Source: Paramecium octaurelia (taxonomy: Eukaryota; Ciliophora; Oligohymenophorea; Peniculida; Parameciidae). Taken from it: DNA of 64,000 nt. Location of the stretch: positions 194,356-258,355 of the forward strand of contig CAJJDP010000076.1 of NCBI GenBank assembly GCA_905182995.1, given 5' to 3'. A program made the position numbers and the translations under genes. The notes under the pieces were generated by a model that did not search any database, was not told where the DNA came from, and was given only the letters and a program-made list of their open reading frames with translations. This document shows, one piece after another, positions 51,631-62,767 of this stretch. Position 1 is the first letter of the stretch. The number at the start of each line of letters is the position of its first letter.

Positions 51631-51870
51631 ATGGAAATTCCTAGTATCTCCTAAACACGCTTAAGCTCAAAAAAACTTAGTCAAAGAATGAGAGTGGACA
51701 GATAAGGCCATCCAATACTCAAAGGATACAAATTACATTCAGTAACTTTCATAGATAATGTGTTATCTGGATCGAATATTCATAAAATTCATCTTGTTGA
51801 TAGTTGGAAGCAACACAATTTCAATGAATTTCAATACAAAAACAATTAAAAGTGTTGTCAAATAAGTTGA
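51631..51870 (+). CDS. Small protein ending in a CaaX box
   Basis: Intronless 79-residue frame, ATG 51631 to TGA 51868-51870. The basic N-terminus (RLSSKKLSQRMRVDRQG) is followed by a beta-rich middle. The last residues are NNQKCCQIS. The final four (CQIS) fit a CaaX prenylation box, with Ser at X favouring farnesylation in known systems. A STE24-type CAAX protease is encoded at 7.2-8.6 kb. No family recognised. Confidence 0.55.
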
Positions 51871-51969
51871 TTACTAACATTAATTGATTTATATTTATTT
51901 TTTTCACTTTGAACATATTTTTAATAAACTAAGTGAGGAATCCCATTATTTCTAATTTAAATTAAATTA

Positions 51970-52356
51970 ATGCAAGAAAAATTTAGAGAATAATTATTAT
52001 CTCCTTAATTCAAAGAAACAGAATAAGAAGCTATAGCTTAAGAACTCCGCAAGTTCTCCAGCATATCTGCTATTGAAATGAACACACCTGATACAAAGTA
52101 TCGTTCTACCATTACACCTTCTAAGATGGATACATCCAAGGAAATGAATTCATTGCACTATAGAAACAAAACATGTGAAGATGATCTCTTTAGATTGTAC
52201 GATGAAATCAGAGATCTCTATCAAAAAAGAGAAATTGATTAGCCAGCTCTTGTTGAACCTAAAATTCTTTTCACCAACCAAGAATATCCTTCTAAAATCA
52301 TGTATTATTATCAAATTAAATTAGAGTTAAACGAAAGAGAATGGAAGTCTAACTGA
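51970..52356 (+). CDS. Small hydrophilic protein, unknown
   Basis: Intronless 128-residue frame, ATG 51970 to TGA 52354-52356. Acidic/Gln-rich helix first, then a Thr/Ser/Pro patch (TPDTKYRSTITPSKMDTSK), then a helical C-terminal part (DDLFRLYDEIRDLYQKREID). Only 100 bp after the CaaX gene on the same strand. No family recognised. Confidence 0.55.
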
Positions 52357-52569
52357 ATAACAATCAGGTCCTGATTGATAAAATATACAGAGCCAATCTA
52401 ATAAACTACAACAACCTATACAATTGCATATGATTTGTCAATTGGAGTAAATAATGAATTCAAGATTATAAATATACAACCACAAATTTTTAAGTGAAAA
52501 ACACTCTCCATAATTCTGTCTTTTTTAAAACTAAAAAACTTCTATTCTAAAGTATATAAAACATAGTTA

Positions 52570-54218
52570 TCAAAATATATATTCTTTATCATTTCCTCTA
52601 TTGTACTCCACTATCCATTTGTGTTATAACATTTAATCAATAGTAATTCTGTTTTCAGGTCTTTGTTGCAATCCTCTTTTAACAAAATCTTTAAGTGCAG
52701 GAGAGAATGATTAAGGCAAATCAAATTTATTCTATTATAAAATATGTTGTAATGTTCTACTTTTAATATATTTTCCATAATTGATTCATCATCTCTTGGA
52801 TATTCTGAGAAAGGAGTATTGCCAGCAACCAACTCATATGCGAGGATAGCCACTTGCCAGGCATCACATCTTTCATCATATCCTTAATCCTTAATTACTT
52901 CAGGGGCAATGTAATCGACGGTGCCACAAAAAGTATTCCTCCTGTCCTCCTTTGATGGAATTTCTCTTACACATCCCAAATCGCAAAGTTTAACATAATT
53001 CTGAAATATAAGTAAAAATATACGAGAGACAATAAGATGTTTTCAGTCTTCAAATCTCTATGCATATACCCTTATTTATGCATATATTGAATGGCTGATA
53101 ATATTTGCATGATGAAAGTGCTAGAATCCTTCTCATTGAATCTCTTATTAGGCTGCTTGTATTGATGTTAGAAGAGTTCTCCATTATTGCAAAATTCTAA
53201 CATCATATAAATGTGTTATTCATCATAAGTCTATCCATACATTTTGACTATGCTTGGATGTGATAATTTCGATTGGATGAGAATTTCCCTAACCAATTGC
53301 TCTTGCATTGCATGTTCGATGACTGTTTATTTTTTTATGATTTTAAGGGCAAAGATTAATCCAGATCTTTCGTCAATAGCCATATGGACATCACTGAATT
53401 TGCCTCTTCCCAAAAACGAACTAATTTTAAGGTTTAGTTTAGATTCAATAGATGAATACAGACTTGAAGTTTGTTTTTAGGAGGAAAAATGAGATGTAAT
53501 CTTTGGTTAAAGAGTGCACGAATCTTAGGATTTTCTGACACTTGTATTGTTAGTAGGAGGCATGATGCTCGCATTGTTGATGATTGCATTTTTAATAGGA
53601 TTAGCTGCATATTTTAAATTTGTAAATGTGTTTTGACTGAGACTCTTGCTGAGTTCTTATTTGGGTTAGACTTTGAATGGTGAATTGAGTTTGCAATTAA
53701 TGTTAACTTTTTACAACTTCAATCTGGAAGAAAGACCAGCTGCAGTTGATGTAGATTCTTTAGACAAACGCTAATCTGGTAGTTTTTTTGTCAGATTCAT
53801 ACTAATGCTATTTTTGAGCAACACTAGATTTTCTTGGAGTGTCTTTGATTTGTCGATTAACTTATTCCAATCCTTCTCCATTTATTCGCGTTGTTTCTTT
53901 ACTGTAGGAGAGGGCTAACGTAAAGGTTATTGTTGAGTGCTGGGGTCTTCGATTGTGATATTAAGTTCTTTGGATATTTTGCGAAAAGCTATGTTGGTTT
54001 GAGCAGATGGAACAATTTTCATTGTGGGACCATAGACTATTTGAGAGGCTGGATATTAAGGCATTTGTTTGTTTTCTGAAACATCCCTAGATTACATTTG
54101 CTATGTGAGACTATATGTGTACTTTATCTCTGGATGTTTGTTGTTGGGAGAAGTAGATAGCAGAAGTTGTGCCAAATGGGTTGTGATACTTGATTTGGCT
54201 TTGGTTAGGTTGAAACAT
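52570..54218 (-). CDS. Aurora-like Ser/Thr protein kinase
   Basis: ATG 54218 to TGA 52570-52572. The first 260 residues are Gln/Ser/Thr-rich and low in complexity, with one short coiled helix (EKDWNKLIDKSKTLQENLVL). The kinase core follows: FLGRGKFSDVHMA (glycine loop), FALKIIKK (Lys), MMLEFCNNGELF (hinge), YMHRDLKTENILL and VKLCDLGCVREI (DLG). The activation loop RRNTFCGTVDYIAPEV resembles the Aurora/PKA group. Substrate-lobe motifs are WQVAILAYELVAGNTPF and RPENRITIDQML with HKWIVEY. Introns occur near 54095-54116, 52984-53010 and 52741-52770. Aurora-type assignment is by motif likeness only. Confidence 0.82.
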
Positions 54219-54307
54219 TAAACAAATTATATTATTTATATATTAAGTTGAGTAGATGACAAAATTGATATTTATGATAGTATATAATTGAAATAAATTA
54301 ATATTTA

Positions 54308-56033
54308 ATGAATAGACCGTCTACAGCTGGACTGCCGAAACATAGTCAATCGCCAAAGACCTTCAAGTTGAATTCCAAATTATCAGAGGAAAATCTGCAA
54401 TAGAAATAATTCCAGCTATCCAAAACACTATCCAAATTACAATTAGAATAAAGAAATCTCTAGTAGCAGATGAGTTTGATCGAAGTAAATTAACATCTCC
54501 TAGACTTAGCAAGAGAAATAGAGATCTAAAATTACTTAGGATGAAAAACAAGGAAATTAAAGCTGGTTGGGAATAAAACTGAAAATCTAAATTAATTAAC
54601 TTAATTCACAAATTGAAGAGAAACAAAGCCAAATCAAATAATTATAAAAGAATCCAAATTACACTCGAGCTCAAGAGTAAAATATTCTTATCGAATATCT
54701 GAACTATTGTTCATCATCATTAAAACAAGAATAGAATTTGATGCCTAATGAAGTAGAAGATCTCAAAGTGGAAATCCAAGAATTGGAAATAACCAAGAAA
54801 TTATTAGAAGAACAAAGTGAGAATCTCTCAATTCAAAAAAGTTTGCTTGAGAAGAAGATTTCACAATAATATTTGGAATTAGATTAGACCAAGAATGAGT
54901 TGAAGGAGAAGGAAAGAGATCTGCGTTATTTAAAAAAGGAGATGATTAAATTTGAAGAGAAACAAAAAGAAACACAATAAAATCAAAAAGTAACAATTAA
55001 GAAAAAAGAAGTTATTGATATAGATGATAAAAAAGCAGAGATTATAGAGAAGGATTAGCAAATTAGTCAGTAAGAGTAGATAATTAATTAATTGAAAGAG
55101 AAATTATAGGAAAGAACGAATTATGAATTGAGGAGTAAAAATGCATTGATTGACGAACTCTAAGGGTTGAATCTATAAGTATAATAGATGAGAGATGAAT
55201 TGAAAGAATTGAATGAGTATTATTTGGCAGAAATTCAACCCTTAGAGACTGAATCCTTGCCGATTATACAGGGTAATAGAGATCATACTTTTACTATTTT
55301 GCATGATGTCTACAATAAACAAGAGAAGAAATTTCCAAAAGCACCTAGAGTTAGATATGAACAAGTTTAAGATATGGGAAAGGAATTGAGTTTACGATTG
55401 CAGCTGAAATAAATTACTGTAAGTGAAGCTTGTGCTATCTTAATATAAAGTGCATCAAATAATGCTATTAGCGTAGAATAATTGCAAGATTAATTACTCT
55501 AAGAACCCTTTACAATGGCTGATCCTAATGAAGCCAAGATAATTGCCAGATATATTGTGGAAGATGTAAATGATGAAATTGTTAGTTTGGATCCATAAGC
55601 TACTGTTAAATTGCCAGTTGTGAAGTCTGTTTTTAGACATCTGCTTAATTGTTATGATTTATTGACTCAAGAGTAGGATAAGCAACTGTGGGAAGAAGTG
55701 AGCGCAATTGTTAACAAGTATGAAACTGCCTTGAGGAGTTAATTCGATTTATTGAATAAACAATAACATGGATTTATGAAACCAAAGGATTTGTTTTATT
55801 GTTTGGATTAATTATTTTTAGATCTGACGGACATTCAAAAGGAATATGTATTATTGAGACTCTTTGCCTACACCAATAACATTAATAAAATTATGCATAT
55901 GAAGATTTTTGATGTCTTTAAGGCAGGATCCTACATTGATAGAGTTTCGAAAGATACTAGAAAGAAGAAGAAATAAAGACAAACTGCAAAGAAAATAGAG
56001 ATTTAAAAGTAGGATATTGATGACTTTGATTGA
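54308..56033 (+). CDS. Coiled-coil protein, unknown
   Basis: ATG 54308 to TGA 56031-56033 with one 25-nt intron near 54491-54515; about 565 residues. Continuous heptads span residues 25-310 (ELEITKKLLEEQSENLSIQK, LELDQTKNELKEKERDLRYL). A more globular C-terminal half follows (DPNEAKIIARYIVEDVNDEI; KQLWEEVSAIVNKYE; FMKPKDLFYCLDQLFLDLTD) and then a basic tail. It shares a 90-bp divergent promoter with the Aurora-like kinase. Looks cytoskeletal; family not identified. Confidence 0.7.
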
Positions 56034-56063
56034 TGAATATGATAATAATATAATTTTTAATAA

Positions 56064-57511
56064 ATGGATGAAGCAATGGTGTGGAAATAGAAGAAATTGA
56101 CTGCAGGAATGGTTATTGCAGGCAAATATAAATTATTAGAGAAGATAGGTGCAGGTTCATTCGGAATGGTGTTTAAGTCTTAGTATTTAAAAAATGGAGA
56201 TTTAGTAGCAGCAAAATTCGAAAAACGAGACGATTCCCAAAAAGGAGTCAGTCTACTCATCAGAGAAATTAAGGTTCTGTCGGAAATTAATGGATTAAAA
56301 GGTTAGATTAACTATTAAACTATAAAAAGGGTTTCCACAAATCAAGTTTTATGGAAGGGATGAAAACTATAATTTCTTTATGGAAACCTACTTAGGGTTG
56401 AATTTGGAATAATTATTAAGGAAGTGTGGTAATAGATTCTCAATTCATACTACATTGAGAATAGGCATTTAGATCATCGAAAGATTGTATGTATCTTGAT
56501 TGATATAGTTAGGTAAGCCTTTCATGAGAAGAATTTCATACATCGTGATATTAAGCCAGAAAATTTCACTATCAGCAGACAAGATGCTACTTAAATTATG
56601 GCTATTGATTTTGGCCTTGCCAAGTACTATAGAGACACAGCAGGCAAACACATACCCTTTGTTAATAACAAAGGCTTGATTGGAACAGCCAGATATGCCA
56701 GCATTAATGCTTTATTAGGTTTGTTTCTTATTTGAAAAAGGTAATGAGTAGAGTAGAAGAGACGATATAGAAGCCATCGCATATGTACTAATCTACTTTC
56801 ATCTTGGTGAATTACCTTGGTAGAATATCCAGGTGGCTTCGAAGGAAGAAAAATACAAACAGATATTAGTACTGAAGTAGAATAACGAATTGGAGAAATA
56901 TTCTGACAAAATTCCTAAAGTAAAACTTCATTAAATTATAGTGCTTAATGAAAATGTTGTAAATTGCTAAGTCTTATGAATTCAATCAAACACCCGATTA
57001 CATGGGTTTGACTAAGTTATTACAGGATGAGTTGACTACAGATGCCAAAATGGATTGGGAGTCCTTATTAGAAACTAATAATGATAAAATGAGTGTATCA
57101 ATTGACATGATTGAAAATGATAATTAATTTGATGATCTACAGGATGACAAACAATAAGAAGTCATTAATTCCATGAACAAAATTGCTTAATAAGAAACCA
57201 AATTTATTAATGGTAGGTTAAATAATAGTCGAAATCACATCATATATTTAGAAGTTCCAAAGAACAGCATCGTTTTGAATGATGCACAAAGTCCTGCTGG
57301 AACTATTAAATCATTTAATACTTCCAAGGTTAATCATTATGGTGGTAGTCACATCAACTTAAACACATAAAAATAGTTTAGTGATCTGAGAGTTAAGTCA
57401 TGTGAAAACTTTTAATATAATGATGAAGATAATTATGAGGCCGATTCTGATGATTAACCTTGCATACTATACTAAAATTTAGTTATTGGTCGTTCTTCTT
57501 CTAAAATGTGA
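56064..57511 (+). CDS. Casein kinase 1 family protein kinase
   Basis: CK1-type Ser/Thr kinase. From ATG 56064: [78 protein letters not shown] and the CK1 hallmark [16 protein letters not shown] (in place of APE). [21 protein letters not shown] follows. Introns of 22-28 nt occur near 56303-56330 and 56486-56511 and one or more further on. The C-terminal 200 residues are Asn/Asp/Ser-rich and end SSSKM at TGA 57509-57511. CK1s form an expanded family in Paramecium; the specific role is unknown. Confidence 0.9.
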
Positions 57512-57908
57512 ATTGATATATATTTATTATCAGAAAATATTCATAATATATATTATTCGTATATCAGCTGAGATTTTAAATCATCTCTAACTATAGTTAA
57601 TAACATTATAATAATAATATTATTATTGGGTAATTACTTTTAGATTAACCTATATTTTATCTGTATATATAGCATTACATATGGGTTAATTGAGGAAGAA
57701 GGTGTTCAATTGAAATAGTATGTAATTTAATATTTACCTAAAGAAACACAATTGAGTTAAAGGATTAAACTATTTGTAGATAAATGTAGAATTGCAAAAT
57801 CAATTTTAAATTTACACATACTCTTAACAAAATTTTTACACATTGTAAAATATGTAACATTATTAAATATTTACCAAAATTGCATATAGAATTATATTAT
57901 TATATACA
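57512..57908. other. AT-rich convergent intergenic gap
   Basis: 397 bp between the convergent CK1 and Rab genes; AAT/ATT repeats around 57.60-57.63 kb, no gene seen. Confidence 0.5.
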
Positions 57909-58671
<763 letters not shown>

Positions 58672-59012
58672 TTTATTAATTTAATTACGAAATTTCACAA
58701 TTAGAAAAGTATATAGAATTTTAATCAAAATTTTATATTGAATATTTAAGAACTAGTTCTAATTTAAGGATGGCTTACTTCTAAACAAAATGTCAATCAC
58801 AAATGTTTTCTTGGTATAATCATAGAAAATATAAGACATCAAACTATAGATGTTTATATGCACAAATAATTATAACATTCGATGCTTTATTGGAGTTGAA
58901 GAGAGTTTAAATTAATTGAGTTGTAAGATATGTGATCATTGTTCTTTAATTGTGATATTATGATCCTATTTATAAGTCAACTAATAGAGTTTTGAATGTT
59001 ATTTTAATATGT
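58672..59012. other. Intergenic gap
   Basis: 341 bp between Rab and the small coiled-coil gene; an open minus frame extends through part of it, but no motif supports coding. Confidence 0.4.
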
Positions 59013-59256
59013 TCAGCTTCTAAGATAGTCCTTTCTAATGCTTTCTTCTCTGTCCCTGATCTCATGATGATTTCAAGATTGAGACAATTTGATAATTTTA
59101 CTACTATTCACCAATTATCCTTTCTTAGAGAGTTTCTTATTCTTATTCTATCATAGAGGTCTCTTCCTTATCTTCAGAAACTTCCATTTTAAGTACTTCC
59201 TACTTCACTTCTAAATCTTATAACGTCCCAATCAATTCAGCAAACAAATTTGACAT
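59013..59256 (-). CDS. Small coiled-coil protein, unknown
   Basis: ATG 59256 to TGA 59013-59015, about 73 residues if a 25-nt intron near 59066-59090 is removed. The sequence is almost wholly charged helix (MSNLFAELIGTLQDLEVKQE, EEQETSMIEQ-type heptads) and ends REESIRKDYLRS. Without the intron a TGA truncates it at about residue 66. Composition fits a coiled coil; no family. Confidence 0.5.
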
Positions 59257-59813
59257 ATTAATCCAATATATCAATAAAGCTAGTTGGATAATTATTTTTA
59301 AGTATTATAAAACAGCACTTCCTTTTAAAATGAATAACTGAAAGAATAGATAATTAGATTGACTAATTATTTGAATTAATTGAAGAAATACTTATTTATT
59401 TCACTAAATTGAAAAATCATTCAACACTCTAATCTAATCCAAATAAAATGCAATTAGGATTCATTCATAGAACTTAGAAAGTATTGAATTTTTTTCAATA
59501 AGAATGAAATGATAAGTGTACCCCTTTTGTAATTCATCAAATTAAAAATTATTGGTTCTTAAATTTATTACATTTGCATAAAAGAAAATAATATAATATT
59601 ATTATCAACGGAATTACACAAAAGGCTTATTGGAATAATATACTAAACAAATTAATTTGTTAAATAAATTATTCTGTGATTAAAATTAATTGGCATCTAT
59701 TTTCTCATTATACAAATAAGTTATAGCAATCAAAATAGTTGGAGATAAAAAAATTATCATTGGATAATAACACATGAAATTGCGAACTATTTAATTAAAT
59801 TAATTTATATAAT
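59257..59813. other. AT-rich intergenic gap
   Basis: 557 bp of AT-rich sequence; nothing recognised beyond presumed promoters. Confidence 0.5.
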
Positions 59814-60380
59814 ATGAGATCTGAATCTGAAAGCGATTCTGAACATTTCGAGTTTGTCTCAAGCTTTTTTCATCTCATTTAAGCTATTAATAATTGTATT
59901 CTTTATTAATTATATTCCAGATTGCCATAATAAAGCATAGAGAAATAGAACTGCAAAATTCATGAAAAATGCAAAAGCGAGAAGAAGTAAGGAATGATAA
60001 TTATATATAGAAGTTGGATAAATAAATTTTAGAATGCTAGAGAGTGTAGATTAAAATGTATCAGAAATAGTCTCCTTCAATAAAGACTAAGCAGAAAAAT
60101 TAGTCAAGCCGATGAGAAATTAAACCAAAAATTTGGAGAATTCACAAGTCGAAACTTTTATTTGCAACGTTCATTAAATACTTAGGTAAAAGCAATTGTC
60201 TATAAATAAAGGGAAATTCAGTTGAAATAATAAATCTTAAGAAATGTTTAAAAATAAGTTTATTTGAATTTAATTTAATACAACAAAATATAACAATCTT
60301 AATTGCAACAAAAAACAAGCTGCTTACATATGTAAATTCAATTGAAATATTATACATTCTAGATATATAGCTGAAAAAAT
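59814..60380 (+). pseudogene. Possible decayed coiled-coil gene
   Basis: ATG 59814 opens MRSESESDSEHFEF. After a possible 65-nt intron the frame continues as a charged helix (IAIIKHREIELQNS), meets TGA 59963-59965, and continues in the same frame (KMQKREEVRNDNYIQKLDKQ) to TGA 60113-60115. A different frame then reads on as similar coiled-coil-like sequence (DEKLNQKFGEFTSRNF) to about 60380. One in-frame stop plus one frame change suggest a decaying gene. Gln/Lys/Asn-rich reading frames arise easily in AT-rich DNA under this code, so this is tentative. Confidence 0.3.
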
Positions 60381-61119
60381 TTACGCTGATTAAATAAAAG
60401 ATGCCACCATTCATCAAACCATTCATCAAACTCCAAATATCGCAATTCCCTTGTTCAAAAATATTCTTCAAACAAGAAAAGGAAGCAAGGATTGATTATA
60501 ATTTTATGTTTACTTGTTCTTTTCTATTGCTTAAAAAAATAAAAATAAATCTGTTTGAATTTTTATTTTAAATTTTAATAAAAGTAAGAAAGTGGTATTA
60601 TCTAAGAAAAAATTCTTATTCTATTATTTATTACATTATACTGAGAACATTCCATTCAAAAGAACTATAAACAATTTAAATGAATCCAATTATGAGTTCT
60701 ATTAAATTTTTATATATATAATGACTCTGAAGTTTCTATCAAAAATGTTCTTCCATATTTATTCTTGTCATCGAATAATAATTAATTAATAAATTCTAAT
60801 AAAGTTATATACAAATATTGAAATCTTCTTTATTCAGTTTGTTAAGTCTACTTTTTTAGAAAAATGATAGTTCAATTGAGGTTATAAAAAGTTTATTCAC
60901 GTGATTAAAAGGCTTGGGCTTTCTAATATTTATAAATTACAAATTGGAGAAATTCATTTATTTAATTTTGGATTCAAAAGAATTGATATATTATAATATT
61001 ATAATAAATAATTTGGCTAAAAATATGTAAAAATAGTCAAGAAGACTATAGATTAAACTAGGAGTCTGTAATAATGGTAAATAATTTGAGGATCTATTCA
61101 TCTCAAAGATTTATTGTAG
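60381..61119. other. AT-rich gap without a recognised gene
   Basis: 739 bp. A hydrophobic minus-strand frame overlaps its left edge but lacks motif support. Otherwise near-uniform AT-rich DNA. Confidence 0.4.
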
Positions 61120-62633
61120 ATGAAAATTTATTTTTAAGGATGCCACAGTTTTTTGGATTCCTTATTAGTATAAAATTATGAAATTAGAGCTAAATCACCC
61201 AAATTAGATATAAGAATTGTTGAAACTAAATCAGCATGTAGTGATTAATGTAATTTTGTAAATGGACTACCAAATTTTTCATCACATCTAATATATTTAA
61301 TTCAACGCAAATATAATGGTATGATTTTTAATGTTTAGAGAAGAGGTATTAATAACGATATTATTGATATCAAATCTATCCATTTTAATTAGAATATATT
61401 TATTTTGGTTCTGAATATCTCGAAAGAATAGATAAGACCGATTACATTGTGTATAGTTTTATAATAATACCAGTATTGAAATATATTGAACAAATTGTAA
61501 TAAAATAAGAGCAATGCTATCGATAATCTGTGATAGCTAGTAACATCTATAGAGTACAAATGGAAGTTATATGAGCTGAGATTTAGATCAATAAATGATT
61601 TTATTAACATTGTTTACAGCCTAGCGTTGGATTTCTATATTTATTAAATTTCTAATTAAGATGTTCAATAGATAGCCTTTCTATTTACACACATCAAGAT
61701 TTTAAAGACCATCTTAAAAAGTCAATGTGTTGCCTTCGGTGGCTTAATATTTATAGAAAGTTAGAACTCCTGAAAAAAACATTCCAAAATAAAAAGAATC
61801 TCCATCATACAGAATTAAAAGCAATCCTAAAATTAACTCACACCGACAGGCATCCTCCTCAAGTCCCAGTAGAGAAAAACCTTAGCTTAAATACAATTCG
61901 TTTCATTCTTAATAAATCAAACAAAAAAAAAGACTTTAAGAAATGGGCAATGATTCTTAAGTAATCTCGAGAAAATAAAAAACAGAAGCAGCAGTAGAAA
62001 ATTACATCCAAAGCCCTAAAAAAAATGTCTTATAGGAATCTTAGGAAATTATGTTAAAATTACAAAAAAATGCAGCAGTTAGAAGAGTTAAAACTGAAGA
62101 ATGCGATAGAGAAGATCATTTGCATTCCGTAAGAGGAACAGTTTAAAGATAAAATAAAAATTAAAAATTTGAAAACTAGAACCTCTTAGATTTGTTATTG
62201 CTTTCTACAGTTGAATTAAAACATCACTTTGAATAGACTCGAACAGCCAGACAAATTATGCCAACAAAAGCTAGAGCACCTAGATTAAGCATCAGATAAT
62301 TTCCAAAAGATTTCTTTTGTTGAAATACTACTTATTTTTGATAACATTCGAATAAATTTTATTAAATCACATATTCTAAAGTCTTGGACAAAATCTGGTT
62401 TAATTAAACAAAGAATAACTGATTTCCATTTAATATCCTTTAATGGAAATAGAATTTAATTCTCATAATGGATTTAAAATTGTTTTTACCTATTTTATAT
62501 TTCAAAGAATCCTAAGTGTAGCTTCACATTAGTTTTAGTAGTATTTTATAGTTATTAAATTATGTACATACATGAAATCTTAAACTCAGAAATTTTTGGT
62601 TATCAATAAAAATTCTATGTATATTTTTTATGA
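61120..62633 (+). CDS. Unknown basic protein, gene model needs long introns
   Basis: ATG 61120 opens MKIYFQGCHSFLDSLL and continues coherently to QRKYNGMIFNVQRR. A 47-nt GT-AG segment (about 61347-61393) is needed to enter the next frame (EYIYFGSEYLERIDKTDYIV). A 54-nt GT-AG segment near 61565-61618 would remove two in-frame TGAs. After that the frame is open for about 1000 bases to TGA 62631-62633. That part has a membrane-like stretch (PSVGFLYLLNFQL) and a very Lys-rich region (NKSNKKKDFKKWAMILKQS). No family recognised. The final 60 residues may be untranslated read-on. Confidence 0.45.
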
Positions 62634-62767
62634 CTTAATAGTTATATCACTTATCTTGCATTAAAAACAATTAGATATTAATATGATTTAAATGATGTCT
62701 AAATATCATAATTGATCCTTAATTTAATAATTAATAAATCGATATATAAATTAGCAAATATAAAGGA

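Noticed and set aside
60142-60471. Hydrophobic minus-strand frame resembling a membrane protein
   Set aside because: Phe/Ile/Leu-rich translations are expected from AT-rich DNA; there is no good start context or family motif, and the opposite strand reads as charged coiled coil.
61389-61610. Minus-strand 73-codon Tyr/Phe-rich frame
   Set aside because: It is antisense to a more coherent plus-strand exon and has composition typical of antisense AT-rich DNA.
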